Below are positions 20,101-27,891 of a stretch of 64,000 nucleotides of DNA, piece after piece. The stretch is taken from the NCBI GenBank assembly GCA_013297755.1, contig JAAFIH010000020.1, positions 1 to 64,000 on the forward strand, read 5' to 3'. Every line of letters begins with the position of its first letter. The stretch's first letter is position 1. The position numbers and the translations under genes were made by a program. The DNA comes from Cytophagales bacterium (lineage in GTDB: Bacteria; Bacteroidota; Bacteroidia; Cytophagales; UBA9547). A model generated the notes under the pieces. That model was not told the origin of the DNA and searched no databases. It saw nothing but the letters and a program-made list of their open reading frames with translations.

Positions 20101-21826
20101 TACACCAGTAGCACCAGTCATTTCTTTAAATATTCCACCTAATACCAGTACCTCTGGCACAGCCACATTCACTGACCCTGATGGAATTGTAACTGTTACA
20201 AGTCAAAATGTAACTAATCCAAATGGTACATTTACCGTAAATTCGTTGGGTGGCTACACATTTATACCCAATCCAACCTTTACAGGAATTGTTATTTATA
20301 CCATTGTAGGTTGCGATATGTTTGTGTGTACCAATGCCACAATTACAATTCATGTATTGAGTAGTACTTCTCCAATTTTATTGGCCGATGCCAACACAAC
20401 TGATGAAAACACAAGTATTTCAGGCAATATATTGAGCAATGATACTAATCCATTGACAGGCAATAGCAATGGATTAACAATCACTGGTATTATAAATATG
20501 GGCAATAATTTAGGCTCTCTCAATATAAATAGCATTTCTGGAGCTTATACTTTTGTGCCAAATGTAGAACTGCCACAAGGTATTACTACAATTACATCAT
20601 ATATATATACAGCTTGCAACACAACCAATTGCAGTACTGCACAAATAGCTATTACTATCAATGGCGTAAACGATGCACCAGTAGCTCCACAGATTGTGGT
20701 AAACATTCCTAGAAATACAAGTACCTCAGGCACAGCCACATTCACTGACCCTGACGGAATTGTAACTGTTACAAGTCAAAATGTAACTAATCCAAATGGT
20801 ACATTTACCGTAAATTCGTTGGGTGGCTACACATTTATACCCAACCCAACCTTTACAGGAATTGTTACTTATACCATTGTAGGTTGTGATATGCTCGTAT
20901 GTACAAATGCAGTTATTACAATTAATGTTACAAACTCGAGTGTAGTGGCCAACGATGATTTGCTACTAACAGATGAAAACACTGCCATAAATGGCAATAT
21001 TCTCGACAATGACTTTAACCCAGAAACCAATAGCAGTACTGCATTGACTATCTCTGGATTGACTGAACCTAACAATACTATGGGATTGCTCACTATAAAT
21101 AGCTTGACAGGTGCTTTTACATTTGTGCCAAATATAGAACTGCCACAAGGTGTAGTTACAATCACTACATATAAATACACAGCTTGCAATAGTACCAGTT
21201 GTGGAATTGCTCAAATCAATATCACTATTGTAGGAACAAACGATGCACCACAAACAACAGTAACTGGAGGTATAAATACTCAAAATCTTACAGGTACATT
21301 GCCAGGATTTATCGTTAAAGATGCAGATGGAGACGTACTTACAATAACAGCAGTATCATTAGTGCCAAATGTTGGAAATCTTACTATAAATGAACGTGGG
21401 GCTTATACCTTTGTGCCAGACCCACAATCTACTTATGTTGGTACAGTGCAGTATGCCATTACAATATGTGACCCATACACTTGCACTAGCACAATAATTG
21501 TAGTAACAATACCACCAAAAGCCACCGAAACACCACAAGGCTATGAAGTACCTAATGGATTTTCGCCCAATGGAGATGGTATAAACGATGAATTTGTAAT
21601 TTCTAAACCAATAGATAGCCCAAATGTAAACTTAAAAGTATTTAATCGTTGGGGCAATTTTGTATACGAAAACGAAAACTACGACAACACTTGGGATGGT
21701 TCGTCCAACAAAGGTATAGTGATAGGAAATGGGGGCATTGGCTTGCCAGATGGCACATACTACATCATAGTTGATTACAAAAATGACACACCCAAAACAA
21801 TAAAATATATAACCATAAGTAGGTAA
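15779..21826 (+). CDS. Giant T9SS adhesin, C-terminal part with CHU_C sorting domain
   Basis: This continues the 10561 gene after the 127-bp duplication; the apparent start at 15779 (TTG) is not a real start. It carries about fifteen further cadherin/Ig-like modules (N-D-A-P linkers, paired Cys as in CDLFTCTS and CNINGCS, F-V-P-N or Y-T-P at module ends). The final ~95 residues are the gliding-motility-associated CHU_C domain (VPNGFSPNGDGINDEF, VFNRWGNFVYEN, GLPDGTYYIIVDY), the signal for export by the type IX secretion system. The protein would be exposed on or released from the surface. As annotated, the fragment lacks a signal peptide and cannot be exported unless the frame is restored. 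Confidence 0.85.
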   Translation: MGNVIITNSLTGAYTFVPNPSVELAQGQTTTTSAIYNVCNINGCSTAQIAITITGVNDAPVGTDVSISTSSNTSISGTVPFTDADPNSIVTVTSQNITNPTGTFTVSTTGGYSFVPNGTFTGIVSFTVNGCDLFTCTSAIVTITVTTNTLLPLARLDQNNVLESGTTTGNILTNDTNPITGNNTQLTITGITVQSPLGNVIITNSLTGAYTFVPNPSVELAQGQTTTTSAIYNVCNINGCSTAQIAITITGINDAPVGTNVNTNTSSNTSISGTVPFTDADPNSIVTITSQNITNPTGTFTVSTTGGYSFVPNGTFTGITSFTVNGCDLFTCTSAIVTITVTTNTLLPLARLDQNNVLESGTTTGNILTNDTNPITGNNTQLTITGITVQSPLGNVIITNSLTGAYTFVPNPSVELAQGQTTTTSAIYNVCNINGCSTAQIAITITGVNDAPNLPATTIIGFEDIIHTGTILGISDADDDLITVTGVSSSPNGTLSVLSNGSYTFTGIPNFNGTIPFTITLCDPYTCTSSIVTIIVNPTNDAPVAKNIIIIATEDAPPVTGTISGTSISNASNDVFDIDNATLTITSINAQATGNGIIQLNANGTYSFTVNSGLTLPLGQILTETIPYSVCDLNTCTSANLLITIVGINNAPVALNKTASTDPGVLVTIQGIATDSDNDILTYSIVNVIVNSSVSGTPIATINSTTGVVSYTPSTDLSIHTDIVIYRACDPSGACSTAQMAIFVPASPFPPVSIGSKSTINEDSPTGAVVNLNNLVSDPNGDAVTITGFAPISNTQGTVSLINGVLTFVPALNFNGIVEITFTGCEVINPTISCTSNVVTITVNAINDAPVLTNKTNVGNEDSTISGSVLNVLNDVDPDGTTLSVNTNPVSGPTNGTITLNTDGTYLYIPNPNFNGIDVVTVQMCDNGTPLPPLCSNLTLTITVNGVNDAPIAPLVTIVGNEDMFVNYTIIGISDPDNGDVLTVSTINGANTAKGGTITITSNGLVSYIPATDFTGTDTYTYEVCDNGTPKLCTQNTITFIIAPVNDAPIALDDIYSFNPNQTVSGIISMKINDTDPDGNTLTYSVLTITSTDIANVGLITSFYTIGMLDYFTGLSATPRTDTIKYQVCDNGVPSKCDSARVIIKIPATALSPIVINENVKTPEDVALNITITGNDYDPNGDAITHTIATLPTHGTITFNSTTGVALYTPNADYFGTDSFTYLVCDPTSSCTSGIVNITITAVNDAPVALNSTVNTNFNTVLNGTISGISDKDNTPNQLSVTTFAGTIPGGSITINRDGTYTFVPNTTFVGTTSYTYQVCDPTITCTSGVLSIIVASTSSPIVINDENITNENTSISGNVLANDINPLTGNNTDLYVFRITSPINNVGTLIVNSLTGAYVFVPNIELEQGVTTITTYKYSACRDNDCNSAILTITINGVNDTPVAPVISLNIPPNTSTSGTATFTDPDGIVTVTSQNVTNPNGTFTVNSLGGYTFIPNPTFTGIVIYTIVGCDMFVCTNATITIHVLSSTSPILLADANTTDENTSISGNILSNDTNPLTGNSNGLTITGIINMGNNLGSLNINSISGAYTFVPNVELPQGITTITSYIYTACNTTNCSTAQIAITINGVNDAPVAPQIVVNIPRNTSTSGTATFTDPDGIVTVTSQNVTNPNGTFTVNSLGGYTFIPNPTFTGIVTYTIVGCDMLVCTNAVITINVTNSSVVANDDLLLTDENTAINGNILDNDFNPETNSSTALTISGLTEPNNTMGLLTINSLTGAFTFVPNIELPQGVVTITTYKYTACNSTSCGIAQINITIVGTNDAPQTTVTGGINTQNLTGTLPGFIVKDADGDVLTITAVSLVPNVGNLTINERGAYTFVPDPQSTYVGTVQYAITICDPYTCTSTIIVVTIPPKATETPQGYEVPNGFSPNGDGINDEFVISKPIDSPNVNLKVFNRWGNFVYENENYDNTWDGSSNKGIVIGNGGIGLPDGTYYIIVDYKNDTPKTIKYITISR

Positions 21827-21833
21827 AATAAAC

Positions 21834-21894
21834 AATTAGTAAGAACACGCCAAGAGACGTGTTCTTACTAATTATTTACCTCTTGGCGTGTTCT
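21834..21894 (+). terminator. Strong hairpin after the adhesin, with an overlapping alternative hairpin
   Basis: 21834-21849 (AATTAGTAAGAACACG) pairs perfectly with 21858-21873 around an 8-base loop. 21842-21856 (AGAACACGCCAAGAG) can instead pair perfectly with 21880-21894. The two structures exclude each other. No long U-run follows. Placed 8 bases after the adhesin stop, it fits a terminator or 3'-end stabiliser. Confidence 0.6.
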
Positions 21895-21945
21895 CAAATC
21901 TACTAACCTTTTTGGCGTATTTTCATATTTATCCCACTTTTGGGG

Positions 21946-22038
21946 CTATCTTTTCAATGCGTGAGCAAAGGCTTCAATACTATCAAAAAAACCTCTACGC
22001 AATACTTTTAGGTCTATTATTGGTGTATTATTAGGCAT
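21946..22038 (-). CDS. Possible 30-aa small ORF downstream of the ATPase
   Basis: ATG at 22036-22038 and TAG at 21946-21948 enclose MPNNTPIIDLKVLRRG followed by FFDSIEAFAHALKR. It lies 55 bp downstream of the ATPase stop on the same strand. The composition is protein-like with an amphipathic helix, but no family is recognised and chance is a real possibility. Confidence 0.22.
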   Translation of the reverse strand: MPNNTPIIDLKVLRRGFFDSIEAFAHALKR

Positions 22039-22092
22039 TTTTATATTCTATATAAGTTTGATATCTACAGTGCCTTCTGTCTTGGGTTGTGA

Positions 22093-23520
22093 TTATACAA
22101 ACAAGACACCCAACGGAATTTCATTGGTAACTACACTCAAATAATGTTCGTTTTTTTGGGCACCATTGGAGGTAAGTAAAGTAATAAATATATTTTTTTT
22201 TATTTTTGTCTTTTCTTTAAAAATAGCTATTTTTTGTTTTAGCTGCGTGGCATAATCGCTTGTGCATTCAAACAAACCATCATAAAATTTTAATTCCAAA
22301 ATATTTAAGCAATTATCGCTACGATCTACAATAAAATCAATTTGAGTGCCTTTTTCTTGCTCGTTTCCTTTCCAAAACCAAGAATATTCGTTAGAGATGA
22401 TGCCTTGAATACCTAGTGCTTTTTTGATTTGATATATGTGCTTAAAACACAGGTTCTCAAAACTAAACCCAGACCAAATCTTATAGGTTTGCGTGTTTGT
22501 GATTTGCATCCAGCTGCTATTCGTTTTATTGTTGGCAATAAATTTTAAGTAAAATATCGAATACTCGTCTACTAGCCTATACAGCACATCTTCTTTGTTT
22601 TTGTCAATGGGATAGATTATTTTTATAAATCCACAGGCAGTAAGTTCTTGCAACAGTTTACTAAATCCACCTCCTGTTAGTAGTTTAGTTTCTTTTAATA
22701 ATTGATTTCTTGTAAGTCCTTTATTTTTGGTTGCTAGTGCTTTGATAATTTTGACGTGCAAATCACTATTTTTAAACAATGAAGCATATAAATTTGAAAA
22801 TTCATTTTTGAGTAAAGCTTGTTTTTCAAAAAATAAATTATCCAATATTTGAGCCACACTTTGTCCTGGTTTTATGTCTTTCAGATAAAAAGGTACTCCA
22901 CCAACTGCCATATATAAATTTGAAATATCTTTTTCAGTTAGTTTTACATGCAATAACTTTAAATATTCTTTAGTTTCGTGTAGCGTAAAGGGCATAAGTT
23001 GAATGTGGCTTGTAACTCTATTGTGCAATCCACCTCTATTGTTGATTACTTTGTCGATAATCCAAGATGCTGCCGAGCCACAAATAACCAAAACAATATC
23101 ATCACGTTTTGAGCAATATTGGTTCCAAAAATTATCTAAAGCCGCCAAAAATCCAGATTTAGGTGTTTCAAACCAAGCAATCTCATCTAAAAAGATTACT
23201 TTTTTTTGTTTGCTTTTCATTTTATCAATAGTTGTTTTTAGCAATCGAAATGCCTGAAGCCATGTTTGCGGAAGTGGTGGTTTTTCTTCTTTGTAATTAA
23301 AAGTTTCGGTTATTGTCATCCAAAAATTTTCGAGTTGTTGGCTCATTTCTTTTTCGTGCAAACCACTACACTCAAAAGCTATAAAATCTTTGAAAACTTG
23401 CCTTATCAAATAGGTTTTGCCAATGCGCCTGCGTCCATATACGGCCAAAAACTCTGCATTTTTATTATCAATAAGGTTTTGCATCATTCTGATTTCGTAC
23501 TCCCTACCAGCAACTTTCAT
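22093..23520 (-). CDS. AAA ATPase with winged helix and DUF234/PD-(D/E)XK-like C terminus (copy A)
   Basis: 475 aa. Walker A at 29-36 (GRRRIGKT), Walker B at 108-113 (VIFLDE), a sensor segment CGSAASWI at 147-154. A winged-helix region follows around 265-315 (GLTRNQLLKETKLLTGGGFS). The C terminus has GTQIDFIVDR and, after a short strand, ILELKFYDG: a D-x(n)-E-x-K arrangement typical of PD-(D/E)XK nuclease folds, to which DUF234 has been assigned. It belongs to the archaeal-type ATPase family common in archaea and Bacteroidota, whose cellular role is poorly defined. It is paralogous to the 58805-60226 gene over its whole length. Its promoter lies inside a palindromic repeat array that probably serves as its own binding site. 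Confidence 0.85.
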   Translation of the reverse strand: MKVAGREYEIRMMQNLIDNKNAEFLAVYGRRRIGKTYLIRQVFKDFIAFECSGLHEKEMSQQLENFWMTITETFNYKEEKPPLPQTWLQAFRLLKTTIDKMKSKQKKVIFLDEIAWFETPKSGFLAALDNFWNQYCSKRDDIVLVICGSAASWIIDKVINNRGGLHNRVTSHIQLMPFTLHETKEYLKLLHVKLTEKDISNLYMAVGGVPFYLKDIKPGQSVAQILDNLFFEKQALLKNEFSNLYASLFKNSDLHVKIIKALATKNKGLTRNQLLKETKLLTGGGFSKLLQELTACGFIKIIYPIDKNKEDVLYRLVDEYSIFYLKFIANNKTNSSWMQITNTQTYKIWSGFSFENLCFKHIYQIKKALGIQGIISNEYSWFWKGNEQEKGTQIDFIVDRSDNCLNILELKFYDGLFECTSDYATQLKQKIAIFKEKTKIKKNIFITLLTSNGAQKNEHYLSVVTNEIPLGVLFV

Positions 23521-23536
23521 GTTTTTCTATCAATTT

Positions 23537-24250
23537 ATTATTCGCCAAATATAGCATAAAATCATATAACTTGGCGAATTATAATTTTATTATTCGCCAA
23601 ATATACCATAAAATCATATAACTTGGCGAATTATATTTTATATAAAGTATTGATTATCAGGCATTTATATAAATTTATATTGCCTATATTTCAATATTTT
23701 TATAAAAATATTATGTATTTCTATAATTGATATTTAATTTTATTATTCGCCAAATAAGCCACAAAATCATACAACTTGGCGAATTATAATTTATTTAATA
23801 TGCTGATTATCAGTCATTTATACAAATTAATATCTTCTAAATTTTATTGTATTTTATCCTTATTTATTTCAATAATTGCTATTTAATACTATTATTCGCC
23901 AAATAAGCCACAAAATCATATAACTTGGCGAATTATAATTTATTTAATATACTGATTATCAGGCATTTATATAAATTAATATCCGCTATATTAAAATACA
24001 TTTTATAGAAATATTATGTATTTCAATAATTGCTATTTAATACTATTATTCGCCAAATATAGCATAAAATCATATAACTTGGCGAACTATAATTTATTTA
24101 ACATACTGATTATCAGGTGTTTATATAAATTAATGTCTTCTAAACTTTATTGTATTTTATCCTTATTTATTTCAATAATTGCTATTTAATACTATTATTC
24201 GCCAAATAAGCCACAAAATCATATAACTTGGCGAATTATAATTTATTTAG
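23537..24250 (+). repeat. Array of six palindromic repeats upstream of ATPase copy A
   Basis: Six copies of a ~40-bp dyad, TTCGCCAA - 22 bases - TTGGCGAA, begin at 23541, 23593, 23756, 23895, 24049 and 24198. Flanking A/T bases extend the arms to about 12. The intervening 100-125 bp usually begin with GATTATCAG and are of two alternating types (2-3 like 4-5; 3-4 like 5-6), giving a higher-order period near 300 bp. The spacers resemble each other and are too long for CRISPR. The first copy is 21 bp from the ATPase start. Confidence 0.9.
23546..23553 (-). promoter_or_regulatory. -7 box of ATPase A, inside the first repeat
   Basis: On the minus strand TATATTTG, 26 bp upstream of the ATG and overlapping the repeat arm (TTTGGCGAA). 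Copies 2 and 5 of the repeat also contain TATATTTG; copies 3, 4 and 6 have TTATTTG. A protein bound to the arm would cover the promoter. Confidence 0.5.
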
Positions 24251-24314
24251 TATGCTGATTATCAGGTAGTTAGTATTTTTAAGTATTATAAATTATATAT
24301 ATATTATATAATAG

Positions 24315-25685
24315 TTACTTCAATTTTGGCAAATTGACTGTAAATATTGTTCCTTTTTGCAGAAATGTAATTACATCTATCCTGCCTTTGTGTATGGTAA
24401 TTATTTTTTCGACCAGAGATAGCCCAATCCCATAACCGCTAGGCATTTGTCTATTTGATATACTCCTATAAAATGGCTCAAAAATATGAGGCAAATCTTC
24501 TTCTTTGATGCCTACACCATTGTCGATAAAAACAATTTTGACGTATTTTTCATATACAACCATCAATACTTCTGATGTATTGTTTGACGAAAATTTGCAG
24601 GCGTTTTCCATCAGATTTACAAACGAGGTCTTGAGCAAACTTTCGTTTCCTAAAAGCACCAAAGACTCTTCTTCTTCGGGGAAATTTTCAAAAGATAGCT
24701 TTACTTTATATTTTGAGTTTTTATGTTCTACCTCGTCTTTTGATTGCCATAAAACCTCGTCAATACGAATAGGATTGGGCTGTAGTTTTGTGCCTAGTGC
24801 TGTAATGCGAGCCAGTTCTAGCAATCCGTTTGTCATTTTTGTAAGGCGGCTTACATCATCAAAAACATCATGCAATACAGCTTGATACTCTTCAACGCTT
24901 CGTGTTTGCATCAAAGTTACTTCAATATTTCCTCTGATAGATGTTAGGGGTGTTCGCAACTCGTGTGATGCGTTTGATACAAAGTTTTTTTGCATGGCAA
25001 AGGCTTCTTCTAGGCGCTCGAGCATTTTGTTAAATGTGGCAGATAATTGTGCTATCTCATCGTTGCCTGTACCCGCCTGTACCCGCATATTTAGGTTTGA
25101 TATATTAATGGTATCTACTTGTTTTACAACCATTTTGATAGGCTCAAGAGCCTTGGTAGAAAAGTAATATCCTGCAAAAAATATAATTAAAATTGAAAGT
25201 AAACAGCCAACAGAAATGATTAATTGTAGCTTATTGAGTTTTTCGAGGCCATATTTATCAATGGCAGAAATAAATACGTAATAAATTTTGGCGTTGGCCA
25301 CCAAGTTTAGTCCAATGATTTCTCGGTTTTTATCTTTGGTTTCTACTTTTTTATTTAATACAACATCATTGATCAAAACTGTATCAATAACCATTTTATT
25401 GCTAACGGTTGTATAAATTTCGGTTTTATTTGAATCTAAAATAACTATTTCCTCGTCAAAAAGTGTTTGAAGGTCGTATTTATCAATGATTTGAAGAATT
25501 TTGGAGTCTATTTCGTTGTGTTGAAAAAGCAATTCCACTGTTTTGTGTGCTTTTTTATCTAGTCTTTCATAAAAATCGTTTTCACGATACAGTGAATAAA
25601 AATAATAGATAGAAACCGAAAATGCTACCAAAATCAAGGCAACGATGGAGCAAAAAAGTACTGTTAATTTAGTACGAATATTCAT
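24315..25685 (-). CDS. Two-component sensor histidine kinase
   Basis: 456 aa inner-membrane sensor. A first membrane helix (LTVLFCSIVALILVAFSVSI) precedes a ~135-residue periplasmic domain; the second helix is near residue 160-180 (LIISVGCLLSILIIFFAGYY), then HAMP, the H-box around residue 240 (SNASHELRTPLTSIRG), N-box (NLMENACKF), DNGVGIKEED and GYGIGLSL. It starts immediately after the response-regulator stop, one operon. It is divergent from an RND efflux operon, which it most likely controls; CusS-like architecture suggests metal or envelope stress but the signal cannot be read from sequence. Confidence 0.93.
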   Translation of the reverse strand: MNIRTKLTVLFCSIVALILVAFSVSIYYFYSLYRENDFYERLDKKAHKTVELLFQHNEIDSKILQIIDKYDLQTLFDEEIVILDSNKTEIYTTVSNKMVIDTVLINDVVLNKKVETKDKNREIIGLNLVANAKIYYVFISAIDKYGLEKLNKLQLIISVGCLLSILIIFFAGYYFSTKALEPIKMVVKQVDTINISNLNMRVQAGTGNDEIAQLSATFNKMLERLEEAFAMQKNFVSNASHELRTPLTSIRGNIEVTLMQTRSVEEYQAVLHDVFDDVSRLTKMTNGLLELARITALGTKLQPNPIRIDEVLWQSKDEVEHKNSKYKVKLSFENFPEEEESLVLLGNESLLKTSFVNLMENACKFSSNNTSEVLMVVYEKYVKIVFIDNGVGIKEEDLPHIFEPFYRSISNRQMPSGYGIGLSLVEKIITIHKGRIDVITFLQKGTIFTVNLPKLK

Positions 25686-26360
25686 TTAATCTTTCATTAC
25701 ATAACCCATGCCAACGACTGTATTTATAAGTTTTTTGTCAAAATCTTTGTCTACTTTTTTACGCAAAAAATTTACATACACATCCACTACATTGGTGCCT
25801 GTATCAAAATTTATGTCCCAAACTTTTTCTGAAATATCCATACGAGAAACCACTTTCCCTTTGTTTCTTATAAAATATTCTAGCAAAGCAAACTCTTTGG
25901 CAGTCAAATCTATTCTTTTTCCTGCTCTGATAGCAATTTTTTCGTCCATATTTAGTTCTAGGTCAGCAATCTTGAGCAAATTTGTTACCATATTTGAATG
26001 GCTATTTCGATTATGAAGTGCTTTTACACGTGCCAAAAGTTCTCTAAACTCAAAAGGTTTTACGAGATAATCATCAGTCCCATTTTCAAATCCTTTCAGT
26101 TTATCATCAGTTGTACCAAAAGCTGTGAGCATCAAAATGGGTGTTTTTATTTTTTGCTCTCTTACGGTTTTGCTAACATCAAAGCCATTCATTTCGGGCA
26201 AATTTATATCTAGAATTATTATATCATACCTATTGTTTATGGCCAAATCTTTGCCTGATTTTCCATCAAAGGCACATTCTACATCAAAAAGCTGCTCCTC
26301 AAGTCCTTTTTTAATAAAGGATGATACATTAGGCTCGTCTTCTATCAATAATATTTTCAT
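25686..26360 (-). CDS. OmpR-family response regulator
   Basis: 224 aa. Receiver domain with acidic pair E7-D8, phosphoacceptor D51 (IIILDINLP), T79 and K101 (DDYLVKPF). The C-terminal winged helix (IDLTAKEFALLEYFIRNKGK, then VDVYVNFLRKKVD) is OmpR/CusR-like. Cognate partner of the sensor kinase directly downstream. The promoter faces the efflux operon across a 310-bp gap that contains repeated TTAATCTTA motifs, plausible binding sites. Confidence 0.95.
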   Translation of the reverse strand: MKILLIEDEPNVSSFIKKGLEEQLFDVECAFDGKSGKDLAINNRYDIIILDINLPEMNGFDVSKTVREQKIKTPILMLTAFGTTDDKLKGFENGTDDYLVKPFEFRELLARVKALHNRNSHSNMVTNLLKIADLELNMDEKIAIRAGKRIDLTAKEFALLEYFIRNKGKVVSRMDISEKVWDINFDTGTNVVDVYVNFLRKKVDKDFDKKLINTVVGMGYVMKD

Positions 26361-26383
26361 AGTGTGATTTTGTTATTTTTTGT

Positions 26384-26391
26384 CAAAAGTA
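26384..26391 (-). promoter_or_regulatory. -7 box of the response regulator
   Basis: Minus-strand TACTTTTG fits TAnnTTTG exactly, 23 bp before the ATG. A TTG lies further upstream than usual, so the -33 element is uncertain. Confidence 0.45.
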
Positions 26392-26513
26392 GAAATTTGA
26401 AAATCAGAAAAGAGTGTCAAGCTGTAATTTTAAGCAAATTTTAATATTGAAATGAGCATTAAAATTTAAAATAATTCAAAAAGTAACGCCATATTAAAAT
26501 TTATTCCATTTTT

Positions 26514-26565
26514 TTAATCTTAAAATTAAAACAAGATTAAAGTTTAATCTTACTGATTAATCTTA
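26514..26565 (+). promoter_or_regulatory. Candidate response-regulator operator: repeated TTAATCTTA
   Basis: TTAATCTTA occurs three times as direct repeats (26514, 26544, 26557) with one inverted AAGATTAA at 26533. It lies 106-157 bp upstream of the efflux adaptor start and just upstream of a possible efflux promoter (TTG at 26579, then N19, TTGTTTG at 26601). Tandem direct repeats of this size are typical for OmpR-family binding. Confidence 0.45.
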
Positions 26566-26670
26566 ATTCTAATTTAATTTGGCACGCATTTTTTTTTCTC
26601 TTGTTTGCATCAAAATAATTTTAAAGGTCAGAATTATTTTTGATTCTAAAACTAAATCCTTAAAAATAGC

Positions 26671-27750
26671 ATGAAAACATATAAATTTTTATTGTGTATT
26701 TTACCTTTTTTGATTTTCACAAATTGTACTAAAAAGAAAGAAAAAGAAAAGGAAGATGTGTATGAAGTAACAAGCCCATTGAGAAAAGACACTTCTACCA
26801 CACGCGAATATGTGTGTCAAATCAAAGCCATTCAGCATATAGAACTAAGAGCCTTAGATAGGGGATATTTGCAACATGTATATGTAGACGAGGGCAAGTT
26901 TGTGAAAAAAGGAACATTGATGTTTCAGATTTTACCCATAAAATACCAAGCAGAACTAGAAAAAGCCAAAGCTGAAGCCAATTATGCCCAAATAGAATAT
27001 CAAAATTCAAAATTATTGGCTGATAGCAATGTGATTTCTCCCAATCAATTGGCATTGGTAAGGGCAAAATACGAAAAAGCAAAAGCTGAACTTCGTTTGG
27101 CAGAAGTCTATATGAGTTTTACACGAATTACTGCTCCATTTGATGGATTGATAGACCGTTTTCAAGTGCGACTAGGTAGTTTGCTTGACGATGGAGATTT
27201 GCTAACTACCCTTTCTGATATCAGCGAATTGTGGGTGTATTTTAATGTACCAGAAGCCGAATATTTAGATTATAAACAAGGCGAAAAAGATAATAGCAGA
27301 AGAAAAGTAAAACTCAAAATGGCAAACCATCAAATGTATGACTACGATGGTGTTATCAAAACTATTGAAGCTGATTTTAATAATATGACAGGAAACATTG
27401 CTTTTAGAGCCACCTTTCCTAATCCTGATGCGTTGCTTAGACATGGCGAAACAGGCAATGTAATTGTAACAGTTCCACTTAAAAAAGCGATTTTAATACC
27501 CCAAAAGGCTACTTTTGAAGTATTAGACCAAAAATTTGTATTTGTTGTTGGTAAAGATGACAAACTCGAAGCCAGAAGAATTACTGTTTCTGGCGAAATG
27601 CCTGACATATATATAGTAGCCAATGGCATTAACGAAAACGATAAAGTATTATTGGAGGGTTTAAGAAAAGTAAAAGAAGGAGACAAAATCAAATATGATT
27701 TCAAAGACCCAAAAACGGTGATGTCTAAATTGAAATTACACGCAGAATAA
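26671..27750 (+). CDS. RND efflux periplasmic adaptor lipoprotein
   Basis: 359 aa membrane-fusion protein. Lipoprotein signal (LLCILPFLIFTNC, lipid-anchored Cys about residue 19). Then a biotinyl-lipoyl-like half (ALDRGYLQHVYVDEGKFVKK), a coiled-coil hairpin (about 85-140, rich in A/E/K/L), the second lipoyl half (ITAPFDGLIDRF), beta-barrel and membrane-proximal domains. It bridges the inner-membrane pump and the outer-membrane channel encoded next. First gene of the efflux operon. Confidence 0.93.
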   Translation: MKTYKFLLCILPFLIFTNCTKKKEKEKEDVYEVTSPLRKDTSTTREYVCQIKAIQHIELRALDRGYLQHVYVDEGKFVKKGTLMFQILPIKYQAELEKAKAEANYAQIEYQNSKLLADSNVISPNQLALVRAKYEKAKAELRLAEVYMSFTRITAPFDGLIDRFQVRLGSLLDDGDLLTTLSDISELWVYFNVPEAEYLDYKQGEKDNSRRKVKLKMANHQMYDYDGVIKTIEADFNNMTGNIAFRATFPNPDALLRHGETGNVIVTVPLKKAILIPQKATFEVLDQKFVFVVGKDDKLEARRITVSGEMPDIYIVANGINENDKVLLEGLRKVKEGDKIKYDFKDPKTVMSKLKLHAE

Positions 27751-27752
27751 TA

Positions 27753-27885
27753 GCCCCCTAACCCCCGAAGGGGGAAAGTGCAACTGCATAGCAATTTCAA
27801 TAAGATAAAAAAATAAAAATGTAAATTAGAAATTAACCATTAAACCAAAAGTCCTTCAAAAGTCCCCTTCGGGGATTTAGGGGCA
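27753..27885 (+). repeat. Two GC-rich hairpins in the adaptor-pump gap
   Basis: CCCCCTAACCCCCGAAGGGGG near 27754 (stem CCCCC/GGGGG around GAA) and CCCCTTCGGGG with following TTTAGGGGC near 27865. They stand out against the AT-rich surroundings. A third relative lies at 31188-31212, before the outer-membrane gene. These are dispersed hairpins of a kind frequent in Bacteroidota intergenic gaps and may tune expression within the operon. Confidence 0.6.
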
Positions 27886-27891
27886 AAAAAC

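Larger units (their letters stand above)
26361..26670. other. Divergent control region between the two-component and efflux operons
   Basis: 310 bp without ORFs. It holds the promoter boxes and the TTAATCTTA cluster listed separately, and is otherwise A/T tracts. Confidence 0.6.

Noticed and set aside
12227-21283. Many ORFs on the minus strand within the adhesin
   Set aside because: They mirror the in-frame 588-bp modules and the T/G/A-biased codons of the real gene; no starts, families or spacing support them.
23537-24250. CRISPR array upstream of ATPase A
   Set aside because: Spacers are 100-125 bp, resemble each other in two alternating types, repeats are imperfect dyads, and no cas gene is present.
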